A stretch of 15,495 nucleotides of DNA from Ignavibacteriales bacterium. GTDB taxonomy: Bacteria > Bacteroidota > Ignavibacteria > Ignavibacteriales > Ignavibacteriaceae. This document shows, in pieces, positions 1 to 7,547 of the stretch; positions within the stretch are counted from its first letter, which is position 1; each line of letters begins with the position of its first letter. Location of the stretch: positions 1 to 15,495 of the forward strand of contig DAIEML010000027.1 in the NCBI GenBank assembly GCA_027349615.1, read 5' to 3'. The position numbers were made by a program, and so were the translations under genes. The notes below the pieces were generated by a model. The model was not told the DNA's origin and ran no database searches. It worked only from the letters and a program-made list of their open reading frames with translations.

Positions 1-1219
1 CGAAATGTAAAATGTCTCCTTCGAGACTTTCGCCTACTTTCCCGATTACACTTCCCGCTTTAACTTTGTCTCCCTCTTTAACATAAATATTTGAAAGATG
101 ACTGTATACCGTTCTGTAATCTCCCTTATGAGTTATTATAATTACACTACCGTATCCAGGCAACCAATCTATCGCAGAAATAACTCCATCAGCAACTGAA
201 TGAACGTCAGCATCAGAATTGGTTTTAATGTCTATTCCATAATTTAAAGTTACAGTATTTAATTTTTCATTTCTGTTCTCACCAAATTTTCTAACTATCC
301 TGCCGCTGTTTACCGGCCAGTTTAACCTTCCCTTTAATACAGAAAACGATGAAAAGCCTGCAGTTGATAAATCAACATCATAACTGCTTTCTTCAACCGG
401 ATTCGTCTCTTCTACATTTGACTTTGAAGCATAAATTTTGGTTCTGCTGCTCTTCTTCAATTTCTCTCGTGCAATTCTTTCTGCTTCAGCTTTTCTTCTT
501 GCTTCGGCTTCAGCTATTAATCTGCTTATTAAATTCTGAATTTTAATTTCTGCATTTCTCTTTGCTTCCAATTCACTTTTAAGAGACGACTTATCATTCC
601 TAATTGCAGTTAAAATCCTTTTTCGCTCAGCTCTTTTTTCATTAAGTGTATTTTCTTCGTCAGATTTTTGTTCAGTTAGCTGTTCCTTGTCTTGTCGTTC
701 TTTCTCCAATATTTCTTTAGCCGCAATTAAATCTTCTTTTTTAGTTTGTAAATTCTTAAGATCCTTTTCTCTTTGATCTGAAAATTTAGTCAGATATTTG
801 TATCTCAATAGTGCCTGCTCAAATGTTGCTGCATCCAAAATGCTCGCCCATTCGTCAAGTTTAGTGTGCTTATAAATTGCAACTACATATTTAGCATAAT
901 TCTTTTTTAGAGATTCTATTTCTTTTCTTAATCCTTCAATACCTTGCTGAGTATTTTCAATCTCCAATTCCTTTTCTTGCTCTTCGGCTCTTAAATTGTT
1001 TATTAACCGATGCAATAAAAAACTTTGCCTGTTATAATTATCAAGTACATTAAATGATTCTTTTTCTTTAGTAGTTTTTTCTTTTAATTCTTGTTCCAGC
1101 GAATTGATTTCCTCTTTTATTTTTGAAAGCTCAGATTTCTTTTTGCTTATTTGTGCGCTCTCCTGTGCATGGCTTGTAATTGAAAAGAGAATAATTATCG
1201 ATATAAAAATGTATTTCAA
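1..1219 (-). CDS. EnvC-like murein hydrolase activator (coiled coil + degenerate LytM/M23 domain), C-terminus cut by window edge
   Basis: Predicted periplasmic protein; 406 codons are visible and the gene runs off base 1. It starts at a TTG (1219-1217), followed by a signal peptide of about 19 residues ending ITSHAQ. No in-frame ATG lies before the next upstream stop. Residues about 20-255 are Lys/Glu-rich heptad-like sequence, a long coiled coil. A LytM/M23 fold starts near residue 296 (LNWPVNSGRIVRKFG) and reaches the LHF of the last motif at the edge. Active-site residues are partly lost: the first zinc-ligand His of HxxxD is Asn326 (NYGID) and the first His of HxH is Ile403 (ILH). His374 (YSHLS) and His405 remain. 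In the EnvC/NlpD family such degeneracy marks activators of cell-wall amidases rather than enzymes. It is the last gene of a three-gene minus-strand cluster. Activation of an amidase in cell separation is inferred from the family. Confidence 0.85.
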   Translation of the reverse strand, partial: MKYIFISIIILFSITSHAQESAQISKKKSELSKIKEEINSLEQELKEKTTKEKESFNVLDNYNRQSFLLHRLINNLRAEEQEKELEIENTQQGIEGLRKEIESLKKNYAKYVVAIYKHTKLDEWASILDAATFEQALLRYKYLTKFSDQREKDLKNLQTKKEDLIAAKEILEKERQDKEQLTEQKSDEENTLNEKRAERKRILTAIRNDKSSLKSELEAKRNAEIKIQNLISRLIAEAEARRKAEAERIAREKLKKSSRTKIYASKSNVEETNPVEESSYDVDLSTAGFSSFSVLKGRLNWPVNSGRIVRKFGENRNEKLNTVTLNYGIDIKTNSDADVHSVADGVISAIDWLPGYGSVIIITHKGDYRTVYSHLSNIYVKEGDKVKAGSVIGKVGESLEGDILHF

Positions 1220-1307
1220 TTTATTCAGTATTTTGTTTTACTCAGATTGATATTAATTTCATACTGTTAGTTAGTTAATCAATGCAATCATGCTTTTCAA
1301 ATATCAA

Positions 1308-2096
1308 TTACCATTTTATAATAGTTGCGTCGCTTGGGACCTGAAAGTCGATAAAAATATTCTGATCATTTGCGCGGACTTTTTTATAACTAATTGAAAC
1401 ATCTTGATTTTCTTTTTTATCCTGAACATCAATTGAAAATGGAACTGCAACATTTTCTAGATAATCAAAATTAGAATAATTCCCATCTAATAAAATTTTC
1501 CCCGAAGAACCAATAACTTGAAAGTTTGTTATTCCCAAATTTCGGATATCAACTTTATAGTTCGTGGTTACATCTGTTGTTGAATCAACATATGTCAATA
1601 AATATTTGTCGTAATCAACTGAATATTTTGTTGGAGCTTTATACAAGTGTTTTGTTAAATTAACTGATCCGATAAAAGCATCAATTATATCGCTGAATGG
1701 AAGGTCTATCTTAAAAATATTTTTTAAAACGTCTTCATTAACTTGTCCTTCATAAGCTGTATTCTGAAGTGCGTCATAAAAAATAAAATTATCATTAGTA
1801 ACTAATGCCTGAGCAAGCTGTATACCAAACGGTCCCATTATTGATAGATAAATTGAATCCGGCTTTACCAAAGTAATTTGGAAAGATGCTTTATTATCAA
1901 GCTGAGGAGATTTAATATATAATGTTCCGCTTCCTTCAAAAGTTTTTATTCTTCTTCTGTTCACTTCTAATTTATTAACCAATCTTTCTGCTGGAAGAAT
2001 TTCAACTTCTTCCGTTGGCTTGGAAGGAACACATCCGGAGATTGAAAGTATTATTAAATAAAAACTAATTAGAACTATAATTCCCGGTTTTTTCAA
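1308..2096 (-). CDS. DUF4292 lipoprotein
   Basis: This 262-residue lipoprotein has a hydrophobic leader and a lipobox ending at Cys22 (SISGC), so it is probably acylated and exported. The body (about residues 35-260) resembles the DUF4292 family of Bacteroidota, thought to have a LolA/LolB-like half-barrel fold: predicted beta strands such as GSGTLYIKSP, SIYLSIMGPFGIQ and FIFYDALQNTAYEG. The start codon is TTG (2096-2094). It overlaps the TGA stop of the upstream TPR gene by 4 bases (TTGA), and an AAGGTGA ribosome site lies in the end of that gene, suggesting translational coupling. The downstream neighbour is the EnvC-like gene, 88 bases away. A role in carrying lipoproteins or lipids is only a fold-based guess; no experimental function is known to me. 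Confidence 0.8.
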   Translation of the reverse strand: MKKPGIIVLISFYLIILSISGCVPSKPTEEVEILPAERLVNKLEVNRRRIKTFEGSGTLYIKSPQLDNKASFQITLVKPDSIYLSIMGPFGIQLAQALVTNDNFIFYDALQNTAYEGQVNEDVLKNIFKIDLPFSDIIDAFIGSVNLTKHLYKAPTKYSVDYDKYLLTYVDSTTDVTTNYKVDIRNLGITNFQVIGSSGKILLDGNYSNFDYLENVAVPFSIDVQDKKENQDVSISYKKVRANDQNIFIDFQVPSDATIIKW

Positions 2097-3904
2097 ATTT
2101 CACCTTTTTCAATTTTTTGTTTTAGTTCATTATTATTTTTATCCAAGCTTAATGCTTTTTGCCATACTTCTTTGGCTTTATTTTTATTTCCCATTCTATA
2201 TTCTACATCGCCAAGATGTTCTAAAACATCCGGCTTGCTGCTATCAAGCTTAATTGCTTGTTCTATATAATTTTTTGCTTCTTTATAATTTCCCATTTTA
2301 AAATAGATCCAGCCAATAGTATCAAGGTAAGATGGAGTATTTGGCTTGGAAACAATTGCTTTTTGAGCCATCCTCAGAGCTAAATCTAATTTTATTCCTC
2401 TTTCAGAAAGCGAGTAAGCATAATTATTATTAATTAAATCACTTGTTGAATCTATCGACAAAGCTTTTTCGTAAACGCTGTCGCATTCGCTCCATCTTTT
2501 TTCTCCATCGTAAATTAATCCGAGCGTGCCTAATAAATTTACATCATTCGGAGAAATTAAAAGAGCTTTTTTCAAATATTCTATTGCTTCTTTATTTTCT
2601 TTCAACTGGCTTAATGTGAAACCATAAGCAGAAAGTGCGTCAATACTATTTGGATTTAATTCAACTGCTTTTTGCAAATACGGTTTTGCTTCTGTATTGT
2701 GGTTATTTTGTGCAAGCGAAATTCCCAAAATAAAATTAACTCGAAAATCTTCCGGGAAAGATTTGACTGCTTCCTGCATTACTTTGGCTGCATCATCATA
2801 TTTTTTATTATCAAAATATAATCCGCCAAGTCTTACCCAAGCTTCAACATTCCAGCTTGCAAGGTGTGTGGCATCTTTAAAGTATTCTATTGCAGTTGAA
2901 TCATTTTTTTCATCAATTGCAATGGCACCTAAATACATTTTTACTTGCCAGAAAGTTGTGTCTTTATCTAAAGTTGTAAAAAACTTTTTTGCTATTGAAA
3001 TAAGTGTACTGTCTTTAAATGATTGTTCAAAATAAGATGCGCCGATTCTTATCTTCAAATCAAAAGGAGCTTTTGGCTGTTTCATTATATAATTATATTC
3101 ATTTGCTGCCAAGTCCCATTTGTTTTGTGCTAAGTAAATTTGCGCTTTACGCTCATAAGCATCCAAATCATCCGGATTCGCGGCTAAAACATCATCAATA
3201 ACTTTTAAGGCTTCATCATATTTTTTTGCTTGCTGGTAATATTCAGCCAAAAGTTTTTGTAAACCGGCATTGCTCGGATCAATGGTTAATAATTTTTGAA
3301 TTGCTTTTGCAGCGCCGTCAAAATTACCCAAACTTGCCTGAAGTTGAGCAACATGCATAAGTACATTCCAGTCCGGACCAATTATATTAGTAATGTTATT
3401 ATAAATATCAATTGCTTTGGATGGTTTGTTTGTTTCGTAAATTCTAGCAAGCCGGTAATAAGCATTAATATTTGTTGAATCCATCGAGATCATTTTATTC
3501 AAAACTGCGGCTGAAGAATCATTCTGATTTGCATCCGAATAAATTTCTGAAAGTAAATCAAAATAATCTACATTACTTGAATCCAGCTTAATTGCTTTTT
3601 TAGAATACGGCAGAGCTTGCGAAAGTTTATTTAAATAGTAATAATCTTTAGCAATTGCATAATAAACGCTCGGCTTCGGATCCATCTTTAACACTTCTTT
3701 ATAATCTTCAATTGCCGCCGCATAATTTCCTTTTGCTTCTTCAATAGAGCCGTCTATAAACCGATTAAGAGGCTCATTAGTTGAATCACTAATTAAATCA
3801 TCAATAATATGATTTCTGTTATTGTTTGATTTAATAGTTTCTTTTTGAGCTGCACATCCAAATAAAAATATTGCAGGTAAAATAATTATTAAAAGTTTTG
3901 ACAT
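2093..3904 (-). CDS. Tetratricopeptide-repeat lipoprotein
   Basis: This 603-residue protein begins with a short lipoprotein signal and a lipobox ending at Cys17 (FLFGC), so it should be membrane anchored. Nearly everything after residue 45 is a run of TPR units of about 34 residues. Typical signatures are AAAIEDYKEVLKMDPKPSVYYAIA, given here only in part, EYYQQAKKYDEALKVIDDVL and GNYKEAKNYIEQAIKLDSS, with the common PN/DP turns between helices. I count roughly 14 or more units, giving a long superhelical protein-binding scaffold. It is the first gene of the TPR / DUF4292 / EnvC cluster, an order seen in many Bacteroidota. This suggests a scaffold for envelope or cell-wall work, but the partner cannot be read from the sequence. 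It starts at ATG with no obvious ribosome site upstream. Confidence 0.85.
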   Translation of the reverse strand: MSKLLIIILPAIFLFGCAAQKETIKSNNNRNHIIDDLISDSTNEPLNRFIDGSIEEAKGNYAAAIEDYKEVLKMDPKPSVYYAIAKDYYYLNKLSQALPYSKKAIKLDSSNVDYFDLLSEIYSDANQNDSSAAVLNKMISMDSTNINAYYRLARIYETNKPSKAIDIYNNITNIIGPDWNVLMHVAQLQASLGNFDGAAKAIQKLLTIDPSNAGLQKLLAEYYQQAKKYDEALKVIDDVLAANPDDLDAYERKAQIYLAQNKWDLAANEYNYIMKQPKAPFDLKIRIGASYFEQSFKDSTLISIAKKFFTTLDKDTTFWQVKMYLGAIAIDEKNDSTAIEYFKDATHLASWNVEAWVRLGGLYFDNKKYDDAAKVMQEAVKSFPEDFRVNFILGISLAQNNHNTEAKPYLQKAVELNPNSIDALSAYGFTLSQLKENKEAIEYLKKALLISPNDVNLLGTLGLIYDGEKRWSECDSVYEKALSIDSTSDLINNNYAYSLSERGIKLDLALRMAQKAIVSKPNTPSYLDTIGWIYFKMGNYKEAKNYIEQAIKLDSSKPDVLEHLGDVEYRMGNKNKAKEVWQKALSLDKNNNELKQKIEKGEI

Positions 3905-3991
3905 AGTTTAAACTTAAATACTTAAAAAACACTTCATAAATTATAAAATCTAATTTATCTTTTTTAATGAAAGATTAAAACCGATTTAACC

Positions 3992-4009
3992 GCGGCTATG
4001 ATTAGTCGC
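3992..4009. repeat. Small GC-rich inverted repeat in divergent intergenic region
   Basis: The arms are GCGGCTA (3992-3998) and TAGTCGC (4003-4009) with a TGAT loop. Seven pairs form, one of them a G-T mismatch or wobble. It stands out as the only GC-rich patch in an AT-rich stretch between divergently read genes. It would lie in the untranslated leader of the minus-strand TPR operon if that operon starts near 4060. It could be an operator, a leader hairpin or chance. Confidence 0.35.
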
Positions 4010-4057
4010 AAAGAAAAATAATTCTGAATTTTAAGGCTATTGTTACTGTTATAATTC

Positions 4058-4088
4058 TTGCTTACAAATATAGTAAACTCTATCTTTG
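4058..4088 (+). promoter_or_regulatory. Bacteroidota-type promoter for the ATP-grasp gene
   Basis: TTG at 4058-4060 and TATCTTTG at 4081-4088 match the TTG / TAnnTTTG elements used by the primary sigma factor of Bacteroidota, with a 20-base spacer. The expected start of transcription is near 4093-4096. That would leave almost no 5' leader before the ATG at 4101 (or 4107). Confidence 0.55.
4065..4072 (-). promoter_or_regulatory. Possible -7 element for the minus-strand TPR operon
   Basis: Read on the minus strand, 4072-4065 is TATATTTG, an exact TAnnTTTG match. No TTG is seen at the right distance upstream. It lies only 8 bases from the plus-strand -7 element, so the two promoters would interfere with each other. 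If used, the TPR mRNA would have a leader of about 150 bases that contains the hairpin at 3992-4009. Confidence 0.3.
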
Positions 4089-4100
4089 TAAAAATGTTTT

Positions 4101-5033
4101 ATGGTCATGGAAAAAATTGACTTAGGAATAGCGTATGTCTGGAAATATGACGATGATTTTGTAAACTTAATTGAAGAAACTTTTCACGATGCCGGTCTTT
4201 CAACGTATTTAATTTCCTACCATAATATCCACAACATAACGCAAAAAATATTAAATAAAGAACTATTCTTCGAATATTATATCGATCGAGCTTGGGATGT
4301 AGAAAAAGATTTTGAAGATTTAGGTAAAACTTTATCGAAGAGAAAAACCACAATTCTTAATCACTACAATAAAGTTCTTCATGCAATTGATAAAGCAAGC
4401 ATGCACCTTGAGTTTATCACTGCCGGAATAAACGTTCCGCATTCTATTATCATTCCGCCTCATAGTGAAAAAAAAGAAATTTTTCTTTCAATAGATGATT
4501 TGGCAATGCTCGGCAGGCCTTTCATTATAAAACCATGCAACAATACAGGCGGTGGAGTAGGTGTTGTTACCGGAGCCGAAACCTTAAAAGAAATTTTAGA
4601 CGAAAGAACTAATAACACAAATGATAAATACATTCTCCAAGAAAAAATTTATCCCGTAATACTTGATGGAAAGAGAGCTTGGTTCAGATCTTTTTGGGCT
4701 TTTAGTTCGGTTATTCCAGTTTGGTGGGATGATCAAACTCATATTTATTCTGAATTGTCTGAAGATGAAATTGAAAAGTACAATCTTAAAAAATTAATTT
4801 CTATTACTAAAACCATTGCTGAAAAAACCGAATTAGATTTTTTTTCAACTGAAATTGTGTTGACTGAAACCGGAAAATTTGTTGTTATTGATTACGTTAA
4901 TGATCAATGTGATATGCGATTAAGTTCTAACCACAAAGATGGAGTTCCGGATGAAATTGTGAAAACTATTATTAGAAAAATGCTTAAAAGAATAATCAAA
5001 TTGAAAAAACAAAAAACTCAATCGCTCAACTAA
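4101..5033 (+). CDS. ATP-grasp domain protein, substrate unknown
   Basis: This is a cytoplasmic protein of 310 residues (308 if the second ATG at 4107 is used). It has ATP-grasp hallmarks: a Lys-containing strand followed by a Gly-rich loop (IIKPCNNTGGGVGVV, about residues 140-156), the ILQEKI strand near 178 that would hold the adenine, and acidic or Asn metal ligands in FFSTEIVL and VVIDYVND (about 247-270). Such enzymes join a carboxylate to an amine, thiol or other nucleophile through an acyl-phosphate. Residues 1-130 form the variable N-terminal part that would help set the substrate; I do not recognise it. It is not a standard D-Ala-D-Ala ligase, GshB or RimK by eye. It lies 8 bases before a small membrane protein and is probably cotranscribed with it. 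No Shine-Dalgarno sequence is present. Confidence 0.75.
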   Translation: MVMEKIDLGIAYVWKYDDDFVNLIEETFHDAGLSTYLISYHNIHNITQKILNKELFFEYYIDRAWDVEKDFEDLGKTLSKRKTTILNHYNKVLHAIDKASMHLEFITAGINVPHSIIIPPHSEKKEIFLSIDDLAMLGRPFIIKPCNNTGGGVGVVTGAETLKEILDERTNNTNDKYILQEKIYPVILDGKRAWFRSFWAFSSVIPVWWDDQTHIYSELSEDEIEKYNLKKLISITKTIAEKTELDFFSTEIVLTETGKFVVIDYVNDQCDMRLSSNHKDGVPDEIVKTIIRKMLKRIIKLKKQKTQSLN

Positions 5034-5041
5034 ATTATTTA

Positions 5042-5458
5042 ATGACAAAATCCAGGAAGTATTTGATTTTAAGTATAATAATTCTCATCATTTTAATTTC
5101 CAGCTACTACTATATTTTCAATATTTTTGAAACTACTATTCAAGTAAACCCGCAAAATCTTTTTGCAGATAATCAATCAACAATTACAATTGAGGTTATT
5201 CCGATCAATGCATTAGCTTGGAAAGTACCATTTAGAAATGTTACAGCTGACTTCAAAATAACTGAAGGACAAGATCTAATTAAAATTATTTATGAAAATA
5301 GAGATAAAGGTATAATTAAATTGAAGGCAGAGAATATTACAGGCAAAGTAATGGTTTATGTAAAACCAAAATATTCACTTTTACCTTCAATAATTGAAAT
5401 AAACATTTATCCTAATCTTGCAATGATTAATAAATCAAACGAAAATCTATTGCATTAA
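5042..5458 (+). CDS. Small membrane-anchored protein with a bacterial Ig-like domain
   Basis: This 138-residue protein has a basic N-terminus and one strong membrane segment (about residues 7-29). The rest should lie outside the inner membrane. Residues about 35-125 read like one invasin/intimin-type Ig-like fold: ITIEVIPINALAWKVPFRNV followed by ADFKITEG, then GIIKLKAENITGKVMVYVKP. The pattern of a variable polar start, a core of beta strands and a closing V-x-V strand is typical of such domains. It starts 8 bases after the ATP-grasp gene, so the two are probably on one transcript. I do not recognise a specific family. It could instead be a plain hypothetical protein anchored in the membrane. 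Confidence 0.6.
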   Translation: MTKSRKYLILSIIILIILISSYYYIFNIFETTIQVNPQNLFADNQSTITIEVIPINALAWKVPFRNVTADFKITEGQDLIKIIYENRDKGIIKLKAENITGKVMVYVKPKYSLLPSIIEINIYPNLAMINKSNENLLH

Positions 5459-5529
5459 AATACTTTGACAAATTATTCTTATTTTTTCAATGATTAAATT
5501 TCAATTTATGAAATCAAATTAGAGGAAAT

Positions 5530-6300
5530 ATGAAAAAGACACTTTTACTCGCTTCATTTCTTCTTATACCAGCTTCGTTTTTAATTGCACAAGGAACAGC
5601 TGGTACCGGCGCAAAGTTTGAATACAGATCTTTGATCGATATGCAGACTGCTGGTATTTTACAGAAAGGTTTTGTCGGTGTTACTTCTGATGTTTTGCCT
5701 CAAGGAGTACTTATTGAAAAGCTTGAAGTTGGCGTATTCAATAATATTAGTTTTGGAATTTCTTACGGTGGTGAAAATTTGATTGGCGCTGGTTCACCCA
5801 AATGGTATAAATATCCCGGTGTTAATATTCGCTTTAGAATAATTAATGAATCTGTTTCATTTCCAGCATTAACTCTTGGTTTTGATTCGCAAGGTAAAGG
5901 AGTTTATTTTGATTCAACAAGCAGATACGCAATTAAATCTCCAGGATTTTTTTGTGCTGCAAGTAAAAATTTTGAGTTTTTAGGTTACTTAAGTTTGCAC
6001 GGAACATTAAATTATTCTCTTGAAAGTAAAGACGGTGAAGATTTCGTCGATCTTTCTATTGGCTGCGAAAAAACATTAGGAGATAACGTTTCTTTAATAG
6101 GCGAATATGATTTTGCATTTAATGATAATTCTACAAGATATGGCGCAGGAAATGGTTATTTAAATATGGGAATTCGTTGGGCAATTGGTGAAGGTTTTAC
6201 TTTAGGATTTGATCTTAGAGATTTATTGGATAATAAAAAATGGAGCCCAACAACTGCTGATAGAGCGCTTAGAATCGAATATATTAAAAGTATATTCTAA
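5530..6300 (+). CDS. Predicted outer-membrane beta-barrel protein
   Basis: This 256-residue protein has a signal peptide of about 21 residues ending FLIAQ. The mature part alternates polar and hydrophobic or aromatic residues in the manner of transmembrane beta strands (LEVGVFNNISFGISYGG, PGVNIRFRIINE, LGDNVSLIGEYDFAF, LNMGIRWAIGEGFTLGFDL) and ends in a Phe, as outer-membrane barrels often do. The phrases ALTLGFDSQGKGVYFDS and GYLNMGIRWAIGEGFTL recall YjbH-like barrels, but I hold that assignment loosely. An AGAGGA ribosome site lies at 5521-5526, 3 bases before the ATG. It is separated from the Ig-like gene by 71 bases and from the next lipoprotein by 213, so it may be its own unit. The cargo or role is unknown. 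Confidence 0.7.
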   Translation: MKKTLLLASFLLIPASFLIAQGTAGTGAKFEYRSLIDMQTAGILQKGFVGVTSDVLPQGVLIEKLEVGVFNNISFGISYGGENLIGAGSPKWYKYPGVNIRFRIINESVSFPALTLGFDSQGKGVYFDSTSRYAIKSPGFFCAASKNFEFLGYLSLHGTLNYSLESKDGEDFVDLSIGCEKTLGDNVSLIGEYDFAFNDNSTRYGAGNGYLNMGIRWAIGEGFTLGFDLRDLLDNKKWSPTTADRALRIEYIKSIF

Positions 6301-6419
6301 TTATTTGCACTAAAGAAAATTAAACTGAATTAAACTAAATGATTGTCTAATAGAAAAATAAGCAGCTTGTTGTTTGTCGATATTAGTGTACAAAGAGTTT
6401 ATTATAATATACATTCAAA

Positions 6420-6427
6420 TATATTTG
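6420..6427 (+). promoter_or_regulatory. Candidate -7 promoter element upstream of the lipoprotein operon
   Basis: TATATTTG at 6420-6427 matches TAnnTTTG exactly. The upstream -33 region holds only a weak match (GTTT near 6397-6400). If used, the mRNA leader would be about 80 bases long. The rest of the 6301-6513 gap shows AT-rich sequence and no other feature I can support. A GGAGAGG ribosome site lies near 6502, ahead of the ATG at 6514. Confidence 0.4.
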
Positions 6428-6513
6428 TTTAATATCATGGGAAATATTTAAGTCTTTATTTAGGCTCGATATTTGATGAAATTTAGTTAGGAATTTTAGG
6501 TGGAGAGGTTGTC

Positions 6514-7542
6514 ATGAAAAATATAAAATTTTTTAGCGTTGTAATTTTGATTTTTACTGGTTTGTTTTTGAGTGGTTGTTATACCCAAATCGCAATGAAT
6601 GATAATGGTAATGATTCCGGTTATGATAATTCCGGAAACGATAGTTATGGATATAACAATGACCAAAATTCTCAAAACTATCAAACTCCTGCTGATTCTG
6701 CATATGGCGATCAATATGATTCTTTAAGTCAGTATGAACCAAACACGATTAATAATTATTATTTCGGTTATCCTAGATACTGGGGTTCTTCTAGCTGGAG
6801 TTATTATCCCTCTTACTCATTTGGAATAAGTTGGGGCTTCCCATATTACAATCCATATTATTGGGATCCATTTGGAATCTGGACTTACTATCCGACATAT
6901 TATAATCCATACTCATATTACGGAGGTTATTATAATCCTTATTATAATTACGGTTATTATGGGTATTACGGATATTATGGATCATATTATTCTGGAATCA
7001 TAAATCGCACACGAAGTGCTTCAAGACTTAGAAATAACGATGGATTTAGAAATGGTGGTGATCGCGGTGGAATTATTTCCGGAACAAATGGAGCTACTAC
7101 AATTTCAACTGTTAGCTCCAACAGAAATGAACCAACTGGCAGAACACTTACTAATAATTCGGGAAGAAATGGCTCTGTTAATACAAATAACAATAGAACC
7201 AGCGGCAGAGTTGAAGCAAGACCAGTAGAAAACGGAAGAAATAATTCTGGAAGAATTGTTTCCAGACAATATTATCAAATGCGCAGGGTTGGAACTTACA
7301 GAAACAACAATGAAGCAAACAATAGAACAAATGCAAATAGAAATAATTCTAATAGCACTTATAATAATCAAAGAAACTCTGGAAGATATGAAGCTCCAAG
7401 ATCATATTCTCCACCACAGCGAACTTATTCACCTCCTCAGAGATCATATTCTCCGCCTCCAACTAGAAGTTCTAGTCCTCCGCCGGCTCGAACATCAAGT
7501 GGCAGCAGCAGCAGAGGTAGTTCTGAAAGAAGAGGACGTTAA
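6514..7542 (+). CDS. Low-complexity Tyr/Gly- and Asn/Arg/Ser-rich lipoprotein (paralogue A)
   Basis: This 342-residue lipoprotein has a leader and a lipobox ending at Cys22 (LSGC), followed by YTQIAMND. The mature chain has four zones: an Asp/Asn/Gly/Ser spacer (about 29-80); an extreme Tyr/Gly/Pro/Trp zone (about 82-160) with runs such as YYGYYGYYGYYG; an Asn/Arg/Gly/Thr/Ser zone (about 163-290); and a Pro/Ser/Arg tail with SPPQR-type repeats ending in basic residues. There is no recognisable enzyme domain, and most of it should be disordered or repetitive. The part around RNGGDRGGIISG matches the next gene's product, as does the start just after Cys, so the two look like tandem duplicates. 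It is the first gene of a three-gene run ending in a beta-barrel. A surface or matrix role is possible but not shown. Confidence 0.75.
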   Translation: MKNIKFFSVVILIFTGLFLSGCYTQIAMNDNGNDSGYDNSGNDSYGYNNDQNSQNYQTPADSAYGDQYDSLSQYEPNTINNYYFGYPRYWGSSSWSYYPSYSFGISWGFPYYNPYYWDPFGIWTYYPTYYNPYSYYGGYYNPYYNYGYYGYYGYYGSYYSGIINRTRSASRLRNNDGFRNGGDRGGIISGTNGATTISTVSSNRNEPTGRTLTNNSGRNGSVNTNNNRTSGRVEARPVENGRNNSGRIVSRQYYQMRRVGTYRNNNEANNRTNANRNNSNSTYNNQRNSGRYEAPRSYSPPQRTYSPPQRSYSPPPTRSSSPPPARTSSGSSSRGSSERRGR

Positions 7543-7547
7543 TTAAA

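Noticed and set aside
349..546. Plus-strand open frame opposite the EnvC-like gene
   Set aside because: It is antisense to a well-supported coding sequence and has no start context.
5465..5470. TTGACA upstream of the beta-barrel gene as a -35 box
   Set aside because: No convincing -10 or TAnnTTTG element lies at a usable distance.
6880..7000. CRISPR-like or satellite repeat
   Set aside because: The periodic TAYTAYGGN units have no spacers and encode Tyr-Tyr-Gly within an open lipoprotein frame.
6987..7193. Reverse-strand open frame inside lipoprotein A
   Set aside because: It is a shadow of low-complexity coding sequence; it has no ribosome site and no recognisable product.
7016..7546. Plus-strand open frames in the +1/+2 frames of lipoprotein A
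   Set aside because: They overlap the real lipoprotein frame completely and have biased, featureless translations.
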